Shown: positions 1 to 8,388 of the stretch, piece by piece
Numbering within the stretch: the stretch's first letter is position 1
Layout: each line of letters begins with the position of its first letter
The notes under the pieces: model-generated
Told to the model about the DNA's origin: nothing
What the model saw: only the letters and a program-made list of their open reading frames with translations
Databases searched by the model: none
Translations under genes and position numbers: made by a program
NCBI GenBank assembly: GCA_947625405.1
Contig: CANQOF010000006.1
Span: forward strand, 26,001-90,000
Reading direction: 5' to 3'
Length of the DNA: 64,000 nt
Source of the DNA: an uncultured Atopobiaceae bacterium
GTDB taxonomy: Bacteria; Actinomycetota; Coriobacteriia; Coriobacteriales; Atopobiaceae

Positions 1-2
1 TC

Positions 3-161
3 GATGACTCTGCGCTTGCGTGGCCCGTGCGCATGACCCGGCGGCAGACAAAACACAAACAGCGTCTGCTGTCTGAATTGAGAAGCAGGCTCAGATCTCT
101 TCAATATGGAATAGAACAGCCATATGCGCCTGCAGTTGCTTGGATGAGTCGAGCACTGTGA
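3..161 (+). CDS. 3' fragment of an unidentified gene
   Basis: An open frame runs in from the left edge and stops at TGA 159-161, giving 52 residues. An internal ATG lies at 33. The visible peptide is basic (many Arg/Lys/Gln) and ends in ...AWMSRAL. I do not recognise a family. It could be the true C-terminus of a gene cut by the window, or chance, since a 52-codon open frame is short. The base composition is closer to the low-GC defence genes to its right than to the phage genes. Confidence 0.25.
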   Translation, partial: DDSALAWPVRMTRRQTKHKQRLLSELRSRLRSLQYGIEQPYAPAVAWMSRAL

Positions 162-235
162 GCAGCGCTTTAGATTGGTTGTTATCGCTTTCAACATGTC
201 AGAGTCGCACAGTCTGAGAAAAACTCACCTGACGG

Positions 236-241
236 TATAAT
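236..241 (+). promoter_or_regulatory. possible -10 element upstream of the ScaI-type endonuclease gene
   Basis: A perfect TATAAT lies about 107 bases before the endonuclease start codon. No convincing TTGACA-like -35 is found at 16-18 bases upstream, so this is a weak call. The rest of 162-347 holds no gene I can support, only the ribosome binding site GAGGAGG at 332-338 that fixes the next start. Confidence 0.25.
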
Positions 242-347
242 TGCATACCATGAGAAGGGATAACGGCTGCTTGATGCCGTGTAATGGCACGACAGGCGAA
301 ATATCTCTTCTCTGAAATGCTGACGACATGCGAGGAGGCTGAGAATT

Positions 348-938
348 ATGGGTTCGCCATACGACGGTCATTCTGTGCGCGAATGGGACCGCATAACCCA
401 ACAGTTGATTGATGAGCACCCATTGGAAGAGGAAGAGATTGTTGAAGTCGTGCTGGAAGCTTGGGAAAGCATTATGCAGACCAAAATCGGCGGCAAGCTT
501 CAAATCGGGGTTGATGTGCTTCCTAGTCCACAAATCCTGGGCAACTATCTTCACATGCTAACCGCTGCGATTTTTGCAGAAAGATACCCTGGCATTTGGA
601 GAGGTGAAATCGACAAAAGCGATAAGGACGTGGTCTATATTAATGACGATTACTACTCGTTTGAAATCAAGACCTCATCGCAGAACAGCATCTACGGGAA
701 CAGGAGCTATGGTCAGCCAAATAGCGACAACAGTTCTGGTAAAGCAAAGTTTGGCTATTACCTAGCTATTAATTTCGAGAAATTCACGCAAACGCATCGC
801 CATCCTGTAATAAAGCGTATTAAGTTCGGATGGATAGATCACTCTGACTGGCATGCGCAAGCAGCAGCGACTGGCCAAAACTCAACTCTTGATAGGGATG
901 CATGGAATCATAAGTTGAAGCTTCTTTACGGAAGCTGA
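348..938 (+). CDS. ScaI-family type II restriction endonuclease
   Basis: This 196-residue protein resembles ScaI-family endonucleases (ScaI cuts AGTACT). The pattern seen is an N-terminal helical region, a segment around residues 45-60 (KIGG..IGVDVLPSPQILG), the tract KDVVYI at about 92-97 and then FEIKTSSQ near residues 105-112. The Glu-x-Lys in that last block would complete a PD-(D/E)XK catalytic core with an upstream Asp. The stretch YGNRSYGQ that follows is also typical of the family. The start is supported by GAGGAGG nine bases upstream. The gene is convergent with the methyltransferase to its right, a common layout for a type II restriction-modification pair. Specificity for AGTACT is inferred from family membership, not shown. 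Confidence 0.75.
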   Translation: MGSPYDGHSVREWDRITQQLIDEHPLEEEEIVEVVLEAWESIMQTKIGGKLQIGVDVLPSPQILGNYLHMLTAAIFAERYPGIWRGEIDKSDKDVVYINDDYYSFEIKTSSQNSIYGNRSYGQPNSDNSSGKAKFGYYLAINFEKFTQTHRHPVIKRIKFGWIDHSDWHAQAAATGQNSTLDRDAWNHKLKLLYGS

Positions 939-945
939 TAGCCTA

Positions 946-989
946 ACTCGGTCGCTTCCTCGCAAAACTATAAAGGTAGCGACCGGAGT
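946..989. terminator. hairpin between convergent R-M genes
   Basis: In the 61-base gap between the converging endonuclease and methyltransferase genes, GGTCGCTTCCT (950-960) pairs with AGGTAGCGACC (974-984) with one mismatch, and the outer bases ACTC/GGAGT extend it. The loop is AT-rich. No strong T-tract follows on either side. The position suggests a shared bidirectional terminator. Confidence 0.45.
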
Positions 990-999
990 GATTAGCCGA

Positions 1000-3189
1000 T
1001 CAGATCTCCCATTTTTCCCTATACATCTCTGACCACCAGCCGTTTCGCTTCTCGGTAATTTCATAGTCTGAGGCTATTTCCTCTACGCTTGAAAGAAGCG
1101 TAGATAGGACAGTTACGCTTTCATCTCGCAGATTGCCATCAAGTAGATAGCGAGTCGGAAGGCAGGAATAAAACTCGGCAATAGCGATGTTCTGCATATC
1201 AGGTACGGTTACTTCCGCCTCTACCCTTTGAAGCCGATCGAGCGTTTCAAGTAATGTGCTCTTCGCTTTGTCCAAGGCACTATTCAACAAGTCAGACATA
1301 CTTTCGAATGCCTCAACCTTGCTATCGGTCTTTTGGGACACGAGCATTATGTCGATACCAATGGAATTCTTATTCGAGGTATGCGCCCCTGTTCTTGTTT
1401 CCGCCTGCACCGGGTAGCACTTAATCAATTTAAAGCCAGATTTGGCAATGCTCTCTAATACCGCAAGCCAGCTATCGAGACTTTTGTCGTGGAATGAGAA
1501 TACAAGGAAGCCTTCATCCTTAACTTTTGCATGGCATTCTGTCAGAACATCAGTCAGACCAGCCTGGTAATACGAGAAGTCTTTTCCTGCGACCGAGTTA
1601 ACGACGATTTCATCCGTTTTTGGCGACAATGGCTCCGTGAAGCCTAGCTCGTCAGCAATGCTGCTCAGATAATTCCAAACATGGAAGAAATCTATGAGCT
1701 CCGAGTACATAACGTTGGCTCCATATGGAGGGTCGGTCAATACGATATCGACCGAACAATCCGGTACGAACGACAGATTCCTCGAGTCACCACACCTTAA
1801 AAGTGGATGGGTGGCATCCATGTCTGAGAACTCTGTAACAGGGGTCGCTTGCACGATGTCCGTACTTGGCATTTTTACTGAGTCATATCTCCCCTTACTG
1901 TTCGCTGCGACCGAGAGATCATATATTCCCTTGTTGAAACGCTTCCCTCGTAAGATTTTCTGGACCGTCTTTACGAAAGTACCGGTACCGAGATGGGCGC
2001 CCCAAACGCAATTCTCCACGGGCATCGATATCGGGACATAGGCATGATTAAAGAAAATATTGCATATCTTATAGGCATTTTGCTGATACCTGCAGAACAT
2101 GTTGTTCATCTCCAACATGCCCGAGAAGGCAAGCTGCAGCCAAAGCTGGATGTTTCTGTCTTCGACTTTGTTTATCGCGTCAAGAAGAAGGCCGAGACAA
2201 AGCAACTGACGCTCATTGAACAGATCACGAAAACGCCTGTACCCGTGATTGAGTATCTGGTTCGTGTTGTATCCGACAGGTATCACCTGGTCAGGCATGG
2301 GAAGACTATTCTCTAGTTCAGCAAAATCGTTAATTGCCTTCTGCCGTAGTTCGATGTCCCTAGAATCAGGCTGTTTATAACCATGGTAGCCACAATGCGG
2401 GCAACAATACTCTATGGCAATTACGTCAGTCTCAAAGGGATACCCCGTCTCCGGCCCATAATCGGTCAAAATACGCGACTCACCACAGTCAGGGCAAGTG
2501 AATCTACCGCTTTTCACGTATGAGCTACGAGGGTTTTCGAGTGACCAACCACATTCGCACTCGAAAGGACCTTCCTTGAATTTGGTTTCGGACAACTTGC
2601 CGCATTTCGGACATGCGACAGTAAAAGTATCCTTTTTATAAGCGATGATGAAGCTTGAGAAGAAGCGGTGCTCGTGGTCACAATTGCATGATTTTGCCTT
2701 CTTAACATGGAATGAGTACATCCCATCGGCGTCCTTGCCGCAGTGTGGGCAAGTAGTCTTGTAGTATGACTTGATTCGGGCGCCTACCGTTTCTTCAAGC
2801 CTCTTGACCTCGCGATTAACAGCTCTCTCGTCTACTGGTTCTACCAGTGCTTTAGTCACAAATAGCGACAATGGCTGCAAGTCATTACCGATGACTTTGC
2901 ATCCGAAGCGTAGCGCCTCAAATATCGTAGTGCCGCCGCCCATAAAAGGATCCAGTACCGTTATGTCCTCGCGTTGAATTGAGGGTCTGTAAAATTGGTC
3001 CAGGATGTCGCCCTCGCCATCCGACATGTAGCCAAGTAGCGCGAGCCTGAAATTCGCCGTGATTCTTCTAGCGAAATACTTGTGAATGAAGAACACCGGT
3101 TTCTTTCGACTGGCCTCTTTTCGTGATGCCTGGTAGAGACGGTCGTATGGCATATCTGCGCAAAACCTATTATCATTCGCAGCGCTCAC
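1000..3189 (-). CDS. zinc-ribbon DNA methyltransferase (N4-C or N6-A type)
   Basis: This is an S-adenosylmethionine-dependent DNA methyltransferase, probably the protective partner of the ScaI-type endonuclease. Numbering below is from an upstream TTG at 3210. DPFMGGGTT (87-95) is the AdoMet-binding FxGxG-type motif and TDPPYG (492-497) is the catalytic DPPY motif. Between them lie four clear CxxC pairs (about 154-157, 200-203, 239-242, 270-273) plus an extra Cys pair near 218-220, which look like zinc ribbons. I prefer the GTG start at 3189 (729 residues), because AGAAGGGG lies at a proper distance there and nothing does for the TTG at 3210. M.ScaI makes N4-methylcytosine, which would fit DPPY, but the base modified cannot be read from sequence alone. 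GC content is much lower than in the phage genes. Confidence 0.75.
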   Translation of the reverse strand: MSAANDNRFCADMPYDRLYQASRKEASRKKPVFFIHKYFARRITANFRLALLGYMSDGEGDILDQFYRPSIQREDITVLDPFMGGGTTIFEALRFGCKVIGNDLQPLSLFVTKALVEPVDERAVNREVKRLEETVGARIKSYYKTTCPHCGKDADGMYSFHVKKAKSCNCDHEHRFFSSFIIAYKKDTFTVACPKCGKLSETKFKEGPFECECGWSLENPRSSYVKSGRFTCPDCGESRILTDYGPETGYPFETDVIAIEYCCPHCGYHGYKQPDSRDIELRQKAINDFAELENSLPMPDQVIPVGYNTNQILNHGYRRFRDLFNERQLLCLGLLLDAINKVEDRNIQLWLQLAFSGMLEMNNMFCRYQQNAYKICNIFFNHAYVPISMPVENCVWGAHLGTGTFVKTVQKILRGKRFNKGIYDLSVAANSKGRYDSVKMPSTDIVQATPVTEFSDMDATHPLLRCGDSRNLSFVPDCSVDIVLTDPPYGANVMYSELIDFFHVWNYLSSIADELGFTEPLSPKTDEIVVNSVAGKDFSYYQAGLTDVLTECHAKVKDEGFLVFSFHDKSLDSWLAVLESIAKSGFKLIKCYPVQAETRTGAHTSNKNSIGIDIMLVSQKTDSKVEAFESMSDLLNSALDKAKSTLLETLDRLQRVEAEVTVPDMQNIAIAEFYSCLPTRYLLDGNLRDESVTVLSTLLSSVEEIASDYEITEKRNGWWSEMYREKWEI

Positions 3190-3336
3190 TGCGGTACCCC
3201 TTCTAATCAAATGAACGATCTACGTGTTGGCTACACTCATCAAGAACGTGTGCAGCCGGACACGGAAGATTCATCCTACCAGCCACCATAACGCTTCGGA
3301 GAATCGCACCGATGATTTGCGGTCCTTATCGATAAA

Positions 3337-6009
3337 TCATGCATGGTGATGCGCCTTCCGACGGCGATCCTCTATGGTCTTTCGCCATTCGTCTAAAGCG
3401 TTTACATCGTTCTCGAACTCTTGGATAGTTGGCAATGAATCGGGCGTTGCGAGAGGATCATCGTGTGCGTTGGTGAGCAATGAGCACTTGGTCATGTTCT
3501 CTTCAACAATCCTGATATCCTCGTCAGTTATGTCGGAAAGCCACTTCATCTGCTGTGTATGAATTGGTCGCTCCGCTCTCTTGACCACACCCGCCAGAAG
3601 CACCTGCTCAACAGCTCTCTCCCATGTTGATCTCAGGTCACTATAGCAATCACGCAGTTCTTTGCCAAGCTCTGCGTCAGTCTTGATTACACTGGTTTTG
3701 TATAGGCGCCGAAGATCGTTGGCCCTGTTCCTAAGAGCTCCAATGCGCTTCTTGACATTGCTTGCATCCCAATCAAGCTCATTAATGATAATACCTGTGA
3801 GCGCGCCTCTTTTTTGCACGGTGCGATAGGCCACCGGGACAACCTGTTTGGCCGAAAGCTCGGATATTGCATAACAAAACATGGGTTCATGAGTGAAGAC
3901 AACAACCGGGCGGGACTTCGCTTCTTCGACTATTCGCTCTGCGACGGCCGCACGCCAAAGATGATCGAGCGACGTTATTGGATCGTCAAGAATCACCGTC
4001 GAGTTGCCCGGCATCACATCTAATAGCGCAAAGAATCCCGCAAGCGCAACAATCTTCTGCTCTCCTTCGCTTAGCACGCTTCGTGTAGATGCGCTTGCAC
4101 CTTCCAGCATGATGCGCTGATACTCCTGACCAGCACGAGCACGTGTTGATATGGCGACTTGTTGGTTGGACGCCTTGAGTCTCTTGAGCTCGGCTACGAA
4201 CGCCGATTGCATCCTTTCGACAACTTCGACCTTCGAGACTGCCGAGATGAGTGTCGTCGCGGATCTGGTATTGCATTTCTTTCTTGCGGCTTCAAGTCCT
4301 TTCCTGGTCTCACGATTTTTGGCATCGCCCGCAAGCAGCTCCTTGTTGGCATCAATCCAAGCGCGTGCATTAAAAGCAAGCAGCTCAGACTTTAGCTTCT
4401 CCGCATTGTCTGGCTCCATGCCCTCGCGAAGCGACGTCATGCGCTGCTCAAGCGCGTCAATCTCGTCTCTTACGTATTTCCCGGCCTGCTGAGTATGCGC
4501 AGAGAGCGACTCGAGCATAGCTACATCGGGCACTGCTACAACAGGCTCGAGCTTCTGCATCAGCGCGTCCATCTCGCTTCTTGCTTGCTCCGTTGCCAAT
4601 ATTCCTATGCCAGAAGCGTCGCTCTTAACGGCCCTGACGGCGTTGACAAAACGAGTCTCCAGCTCGCTCAGGGTCCTGCTCTTCTCCGTCAGGTTCTTCT
4701 CGGCAACGCCGTTGACATAGGACTCGAAAGCATCCATGCGAGCCATGGTTTCGACTCCCAATGGTTGCTGACAAAGCGGGCAGAGGGAATCCTTCGGGAG
4801 CTTAGGATATCTGCTTCCCACATAGGCGAAGCTGTCCGAATACTTGCGCGCGGCTTCCCAGAGCGCTTTCCACGCATCGCTACCAAACCCATCCAAAGGT
4901 GAGTTATTGCTTGCGAGGGCACTCGCCGCTTTTGCCGCCTCCATCGCCTGATCTACTGCAGCACGCGCCTTCTCGAAGGTTTGGCCGAACGACGGTTGAC
5001 AGCATTGATACAACTCCGCCAGCCTTCCACGCATTGCCTTAAGTTGGAAGTGGCGTCTTTCGAGTTTCGGGAGCTCAACACTTGGCTCTGATTCTATGAG
5101 CTTGGGCAGCATCGCGCGTCTTGCTACCTCTTCGGGGCTGAGTGTCGCTTCTCCTATTAGCCTCGTCGCTTCGGCTTCGGATGAGCAGGACAGCAATGCC
5201 GTCACTTCCGGCAATGATCGCAGCTCAGACGGGATGGCCCTTGCATCGAGAGAATCTGTCAGCCGATTCTCTTGCTGCTGAATACGGTTGGCAACAGCCG
5301 TGATCAGCTCTGGAAGTAGAGCAAGCGATGAGATTACACCTGGCGCGTATAGGATTGCATTGTCCTTGTCGCCAATCTCCATGGCGGCACAGGCGGAGTC
5401 AAAGTAAGCGATTTCGGGAAACGTCGGATATGACGTCTCGCCATCCTTCCAAGTGAAAGAAGTCGGTATGCCATTGAGCTTGACACTGAACGAAGCCGAA
5501 GGCGTGACCTTGCTTTCGAATACATTTGAGAGAATGCTTTCCGAGCCCGTGCGAGAGGTGCATGCGTTGCGTATCATGCGGCTAAAACCTGATTTGCCTG
5601 ACCCATTGTTGCCATAGATGACTGTAATGCCGGTGGTAGCAACGTCTAGCTTGGAGCCTGGCTCTATGGCATTGATGCCAGTTTCAGCAGTAATCGACTC
5701 AAGCAATACCTCGCGCTGCGATGACCCTATGCTGCCAAGATCAGATGCATCGAACCCAGTAGGTTCAACAACGTTATCGATGCCAAGTGCAACTCCTGTT
5801 TCCTTACAAGCGGCAATGGCAAGAGCGTCCACCTGCTCGGCAGTATATTCGCCCTGCAATGCGATATGTAGTGCTGCAGAGCACCAAGATGGCTGGTTTG
5901 CAACCCATTTGAGGATGGTTGATTCAAGGCTTTGATTTCGTTCTTCCAAGTGCATGACCTCTGATTTCTCTACCGTCAAATCGTTAACCTTAGATTGTAC
6001 CCGAGACAT
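3337..6009 (-). CDS. RloC/AAA_13-like SMC ATPase with CxxC hook, candidate anticodon nuclease
   Basis: This 890-residue protein is a split-head ABC/SMC-type ATPase. From Met 6009 the Walker A is YGNNGSGKS (132-140), a coiled region carries CPLC (410-413) like the zinc hook of RloC and Rad50, the ABC signature LSEGEQK lies at 646-652 and Walker B ILDDPITSLDH at 673-683. The C-terminal domain has RSTWE (R793-xxx-E797) followed by RAERPIH (R811 to H817) and a further His at 849. PrrC/RloC anticodon nucleases use an Arg-xxx-Glu plus His triad, so a nuclease role is a reasonable inference. Such enzymes act as second-line defence near restriction-modification genes. I chose 6009 because GGAAG lies upstream at good spacing; the longer start at 6093 has no binding site and falls in phage DNA. 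Start at 5955 is also possible. Confidence 0.6.
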   Translation of the reverse strand: MSRVQSKVNDLTVEKSEVMHLEERNQSLESTILKWVANQPSWCSAALHIALQGEYTAEQVDALAIAACKETGVALGIDNVVEPTGFDASDLGSIGSSQREVLLESITAETGINAIEPGSKLDVATTGITVIYGNNGSGKSGFSRMIRNACTSRTGSESILSNVFESKVTPSASFSVKLNGIPTSFTWKDGETSYPTFPEIAYFDSACAAMEIGDKDNAILYAPGVISSLALLPELITAVANRIQQQENRLTDSLDARAIPSELRSLPEVTALLSCSSEAEATRLIGEATLSPEEVARRAMLPKLIESEPSVELPKLERRHFQLKAMRGRLAELYQCCQPSFGQTFEKARAAVDQAMEAAKAASALASNNSPLDGFGSDAWKALWEAARKYSDSFAYVGSRYPKLPKDSLCPLCQQPLGVETMARMDAFESYVNGVAEKNLTEKSRTLSELETRFVNAVRAVKSDASGIGILATEQARSEMDALMQKLEPVVAVPDVAMLESLSAHTQQAGKYVRDEIDALEQRMTSLREGMEPDNAEKLKSELLAFNARAWIDANKELLAGDAKNRETRKGLEAARKKCNTRSATTLISAVSKVEVVERMQSAFVAELKRLKASNQQVAISTRARAGQEYQRIMLEGASASTRSVLSEGEQKIVALAGFFALLDVMPGNSTVILDDPITSLDHLWRAAVAERIVEEAKSRPVVVFTHEPMFCYAISELSAKQVVPVAYRTVQKRGALTGIIINELDWDASNVKKRIGALRNRANDLRRLYKTSVIKTDAELGKELRDCYSDLRSTWERAVEQVLLAGVVKRAERPIHTQQMKWLSDITDEDIRIVEENMTKCSLLTNAHDDPLATPDSLPTIQEFENDVNALDEWRKTIEDRRRKAHHHA

Positions 6010-6065
6010 TGCCGCAACTTCCAAAGCAGCCGACAACAAATGCGACTTTGTGACGCGCTGCGACG

Positions 6066-6123
6066 ATGCCCGTACCGGTAAAGGTGCGGGCATTGTTCGT
6101 CTCTGCCCGCCTTACGAGACGAA
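6066..6123 (+). terminator. two tandem hairpins before the phage scaffold gene
   Basis: ATGCCCGTACC (6066-6076) pairs with GGTGCGGGCAT (6083-6093), then TTCGTCTC (6096-6103) pairs perfectly with GAGACGAA (6116-6123). The first may terminate an upstream late transcript that is now missing; the second sits in the leader of the scaffold gene. The pair marks the visible left boundary of phage-like DNA. Confidence 0.4.
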
Positions 6124-6137
6124 AGGCAGGACGGAAC

Positions 6138-6671
6138 ATGGACGGTGAGACCAATGGCGGCCAGGAAGCCACGCAGGGTGCGCAGGACGCGTCGCAACAG
6201 CAAGGCCAGGAGCAGCAACAGGAAACGCAGCAGGGCCAGTCGCAGGTAGAGGCCCCCGACTACGAGAAGCAGATCGCAGAGCGTGACGAGAAGATCGCAT
6301 CGCTCGAGGCGCAGGTGGCCGAGGCAGCCAAGAACGCCGAGACGGCCGAGCAGCTGCGCGGCGAGATCGCCGAGCTCAAAGCCCAGGGCGAGTCCGACCG
6401 CATCGACTTCAAGCTGCAGCTCGCGGGCGTGCGCAACGTGAAGGCGGCACGCGCCCTTCTCGCGGACCACGGCAACGACGTGGACAAGCTGAAAGAGGCC
6501 GAGCCCTGGCTCTTCGAGGCCGCGGGCAAGCACGCCAAGGGCGGCAACGGCGGCTCCGGCACGACCGGGTTCCCCAACGCGGGCGCTGCTTCCGACGAGG
6601 GCAAGACGCTCAAGCACTGGCGCGAGATCGCGGGCCTCACCGACGATGACGACACCAAGAAGGAGGGCTAA
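6138..6671 (+). CDS. phage capsid scaffolding protein (GP20-like)
   Basis: The product (177 residues) has a Gln/Glu-rich low-complexity start, a coiled coil (ERDEKIASLEAQVAEA) and then the FKLQLAGVRNVKAARALL block followed by KEAEPWLF, which is the hallmark of the phage minor structural GP20 scaffold family. Scaffold proteins guide procapsid assembly and are lost on maturation. It lies four bases before the major capsid gene, as expected. The ATG at 6138 follows AGGACGG. Unusually, what lies upstream is not a portal or minor head gene but the oppositely oriented ATPase. Confidence 0.8.
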   Translation: MDGETNGGQEATQGAQDASQQQGQEQQQETQQGQSQVEAPDYEKQIAERDEKIASLEAQVAEAAKNAETAEQLRGEIAELKAQGESDRIDFKLQLAGVRNVKAARALLADHGNDVDKLKEAEPWLFEAAGKHAKGGNGGSGTTGFPNAGAASDEGKTLKHWREIAGLTDDDDTKKEG

Positions 6672-6674
6672 GCC

Positions 6675-7715
6675 ATGCCTAGCAACAACATCGCATTCGC
6701 ACGCAACTACACCTCGGTCATCGACGAGGTGTACCAGAGGGCGTCCGTCTCGGGCGTTCTCAACTCCGGCCGCCGCATGGTCCGCGCCGGGCACAACGCG
6801 AAGGAGATCCTCATCCCGAAGATCTCCGTCACCGGTCTCGGCAACTACACCCGAAACGTGGGCTACAAGACCGGCGCCATCACCTACGAGTTCGAGACCA
6901 AGACCTTCAACTACGACCGCGGCATCCGCCTTTTCGCAGACGTCATGGACGTCGAGGAGGCGGGCGTGAACGACTGCTTCGTGGAAGCAGGCGCCGAGCT
7001 CCAGCGCACGCAGGTGGCCCCGGAGGCCGACGCCTTCACCTTCGCGCAGATTGCCGGGCACACCGGCGTCACCGTCGAGTCCGAGAGCTACGCTTCCGCC
7101 GACGCCGAGGACATCCTGGAGGACCTGCGCACGGTAACCTCCGCCATGGACGAGAAGCAGGTGACCCTGGGCAGCCGCATCCTGTTCATCACGCCCACGC
7201 TCAAGGGCGTCCTGGACGACTTCTCCTACGCGAACCCGAACCGCTCCAACCGCGTGCTCGAGCGCTTCTCGCGCATCGTGGAGGTGCCGCAGGTGCGCTT
7301 CTACACGGCCATCGACCTGCTCTCCGGCGACGACGACCAGTTCGGCTACCAGAAGCGCGCAGCGACCTACGAACTGACCACGGACACCGAGGTCGACTCC
7401 GGCAAGACGTACTACACCCGCTCGGGGTCCGGCACTTCGGCGAGCCCATACGTGTACACCGAGGTCGCGAGCCCCGTGAAGGCCAACCTGGGCACCTACT
7501 ACGAGATGACCACGACTCCCGGCCTGGACATCAACTTCATGGTCGTAGAGCGCAGCGCGGTCATCAAGTTCGACAAGCACGTGGCGTCGCGCGTGTTCTC
7601 CCCGGACGAGCTCGAGGCGCTGGACAGCTACATGATGAAGTATCGCAAGTACGGCATCGTGGAACTCTTCGACAACAAGCTCGACGGCGTGTACGTCTCG
7701 GCCTCCACGGAGTAA
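6675..7715 (+). CDS. major capsid protein
   Basis: This 346-residue protein follows the scaffold gene directly and has the layout of an HK97-fold coat protein: an N-terminal arm (SGRRMVRAGHNAKEILIPKI), a central region with the VGYKTG..TYEFETKTFNYDRG block, and a C-terminal FDKHVASRVFSPDELEALD segment. Residues about 235-278 (DSGKTYYTRSG...GTYYEM) look like a small inserted beta domain rich in Thr/Ser/Tyr, probably exposed on the capsid surface. Fold assignment rests on position and general pattern, since no catalytic residues exist to check. Confidence 0.8.
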   Translation: MPSNNIAFARNYTSVIDEVYQRASVSGVLNSGRRMVRAGHNAKEILIPKISVTGLGNYTRNVGYKTGAITYEFETKTFNYDRGIRLFADVMDVEEAGVNDCFVEAGAELQRTQVAPEADAFTFAQIAGHTGVTVESESYASADAEDILEDLRTVTSAMDEKQVTLGSRILFITPTLKGVLDDFSYANPNRSNRVLERFSRIVEVPQVRFYTAIDLLSGDDDQFGYQKRAATYELTTDTEVDSGKTYYTRSGSGTSASPYVYTEVASPVKANLGTYYEMTTTPGLDINFMVVERSAVIKFDKHVASRVFSPDELEALDSYMMKYRKYGIVELFDNKLDGVYVSASTE

Positions 7716-7717
7716 CC

Positions 7718-8056
7718 GTGGCGTCCACCGTGACATACGAGTTCTACTCGCAGACCTACGGGGGCGGTCTCTCTGAGGCCGCCTTCGCGGCATCGCTGCC
7801 CATTGCGGACTCTCACGTGAAGTGGCTCTGCGCCGTGAAGGGCGCGACGACAACCTGCAACGTGTTCAAGCGGGCGGTGTGCGCCGCCGTCGACGCCTTC
7901 GCCGAATACGGCGCGGGCGAGGTGGGCGGCTTCCAGATCGGCGAGTTCAGCGTGAAGAACTACGCGTCGCAACAGACGACCGGCGAGGAGCTGGCGACGG
8001 CCGCGGCGCTTCGCGAGCTCGGGCTCTCCGGCATGGCGTTTTCGGGGATCTGCTGA
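7718..8056 (+). CDS. putative head-tail connector protein
   Basis: The 112-residue product starts with GTG two bases after the capsid stop, and its own stop overlaps the next start (TGATG/ATGA type). The pattern LSEAAFAASLPIADSHVKWLC and the helical content fit small adaptor (gp6/gp15-like) proteins that sit on the portal ring. Assignment is mainly positional. A second GTG at 7730 is an alternative start. Confidence 0.55.
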   Translation: MASTVTYEFYSQTYGGGLSEAAFAASLPIADSHVKWLCAVKGATTTCNVFKRAVCAAVDAFAEYGAGEVGGFQIGEFSVKNYASQQTTGEELATAAALRELGLSGMAFSGIC

Positions 8057-8382
8057 TGAGGTCGATCCGCCCGATACCGAGATCGGCCTTGCCCGACATG
8101 ATGACCGTGCGGGCGCCGCTTCCCGACGGCACCTACGACGAGCCCGAGCTGATCTGCAACGTGCGCTTCGAGCGGACGCAGAGGGTCTCGGACGACGACC
8201 ACAGGAGCGCGGACGCCGGAGGCGGGACCGTCTTCGTCGACGCGGTCAACTCCATCGGCGCGTTCGAGGTAGTGGCTGGGTCGAGGGTGGCCGTCGGCGG
8301 CCGCTCCATGTACGTGGCCGAGTCGCACGCCTGCTGCGACCTGTTTGGGCGCGTGCACCACTGGGAACTCAAGGTGAGGTGA
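8056..8382 (+). CDS. putative head-closure / minor capsid protein
   Basis: The 108-residue protein begins at an ATG overlapping the preceding TGA. It has the features of the phage minor capsid 1 family: an N-terminal P..ALPDMMTVRAP segment, RFERTQRVSDDDHRSADAG, then VDAVNSIGAF and a C-terminal FGRVHHWELKVR. Family members are head-closure proteins that join connector to tail. Position between connector and tail-completion gene agrees. Confidence 0.65.
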   Translation: MRSIRPIPRSALPDMMTVRAPLPDGTYDEPELICNVRFERTQRVSDDDHRSADAGGGTVFVDAVNSIGAFEVVAGSRVAVGGRSMYVAESHACCDLFGRVHHWELKVR

Positions 8383-8388
8383 TTCTCC

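Noticed and set aside
250..315. 21-codon ORF MRRDNGCLMPCN... before the endonuclease as a control peptide
   Set aside because: It has no good ribosome binding site and no DNA-binding pattern; too short to support.
5976..7853. Long leftward open frame of 625 codons across the scaffold and capsid genes
   Set aside because: It is the codon-phase shadow of GC-rich rightward genes; its product is Val/Leu/Arg/His low-complexity and crosses the low-GC junction without a plausible start.
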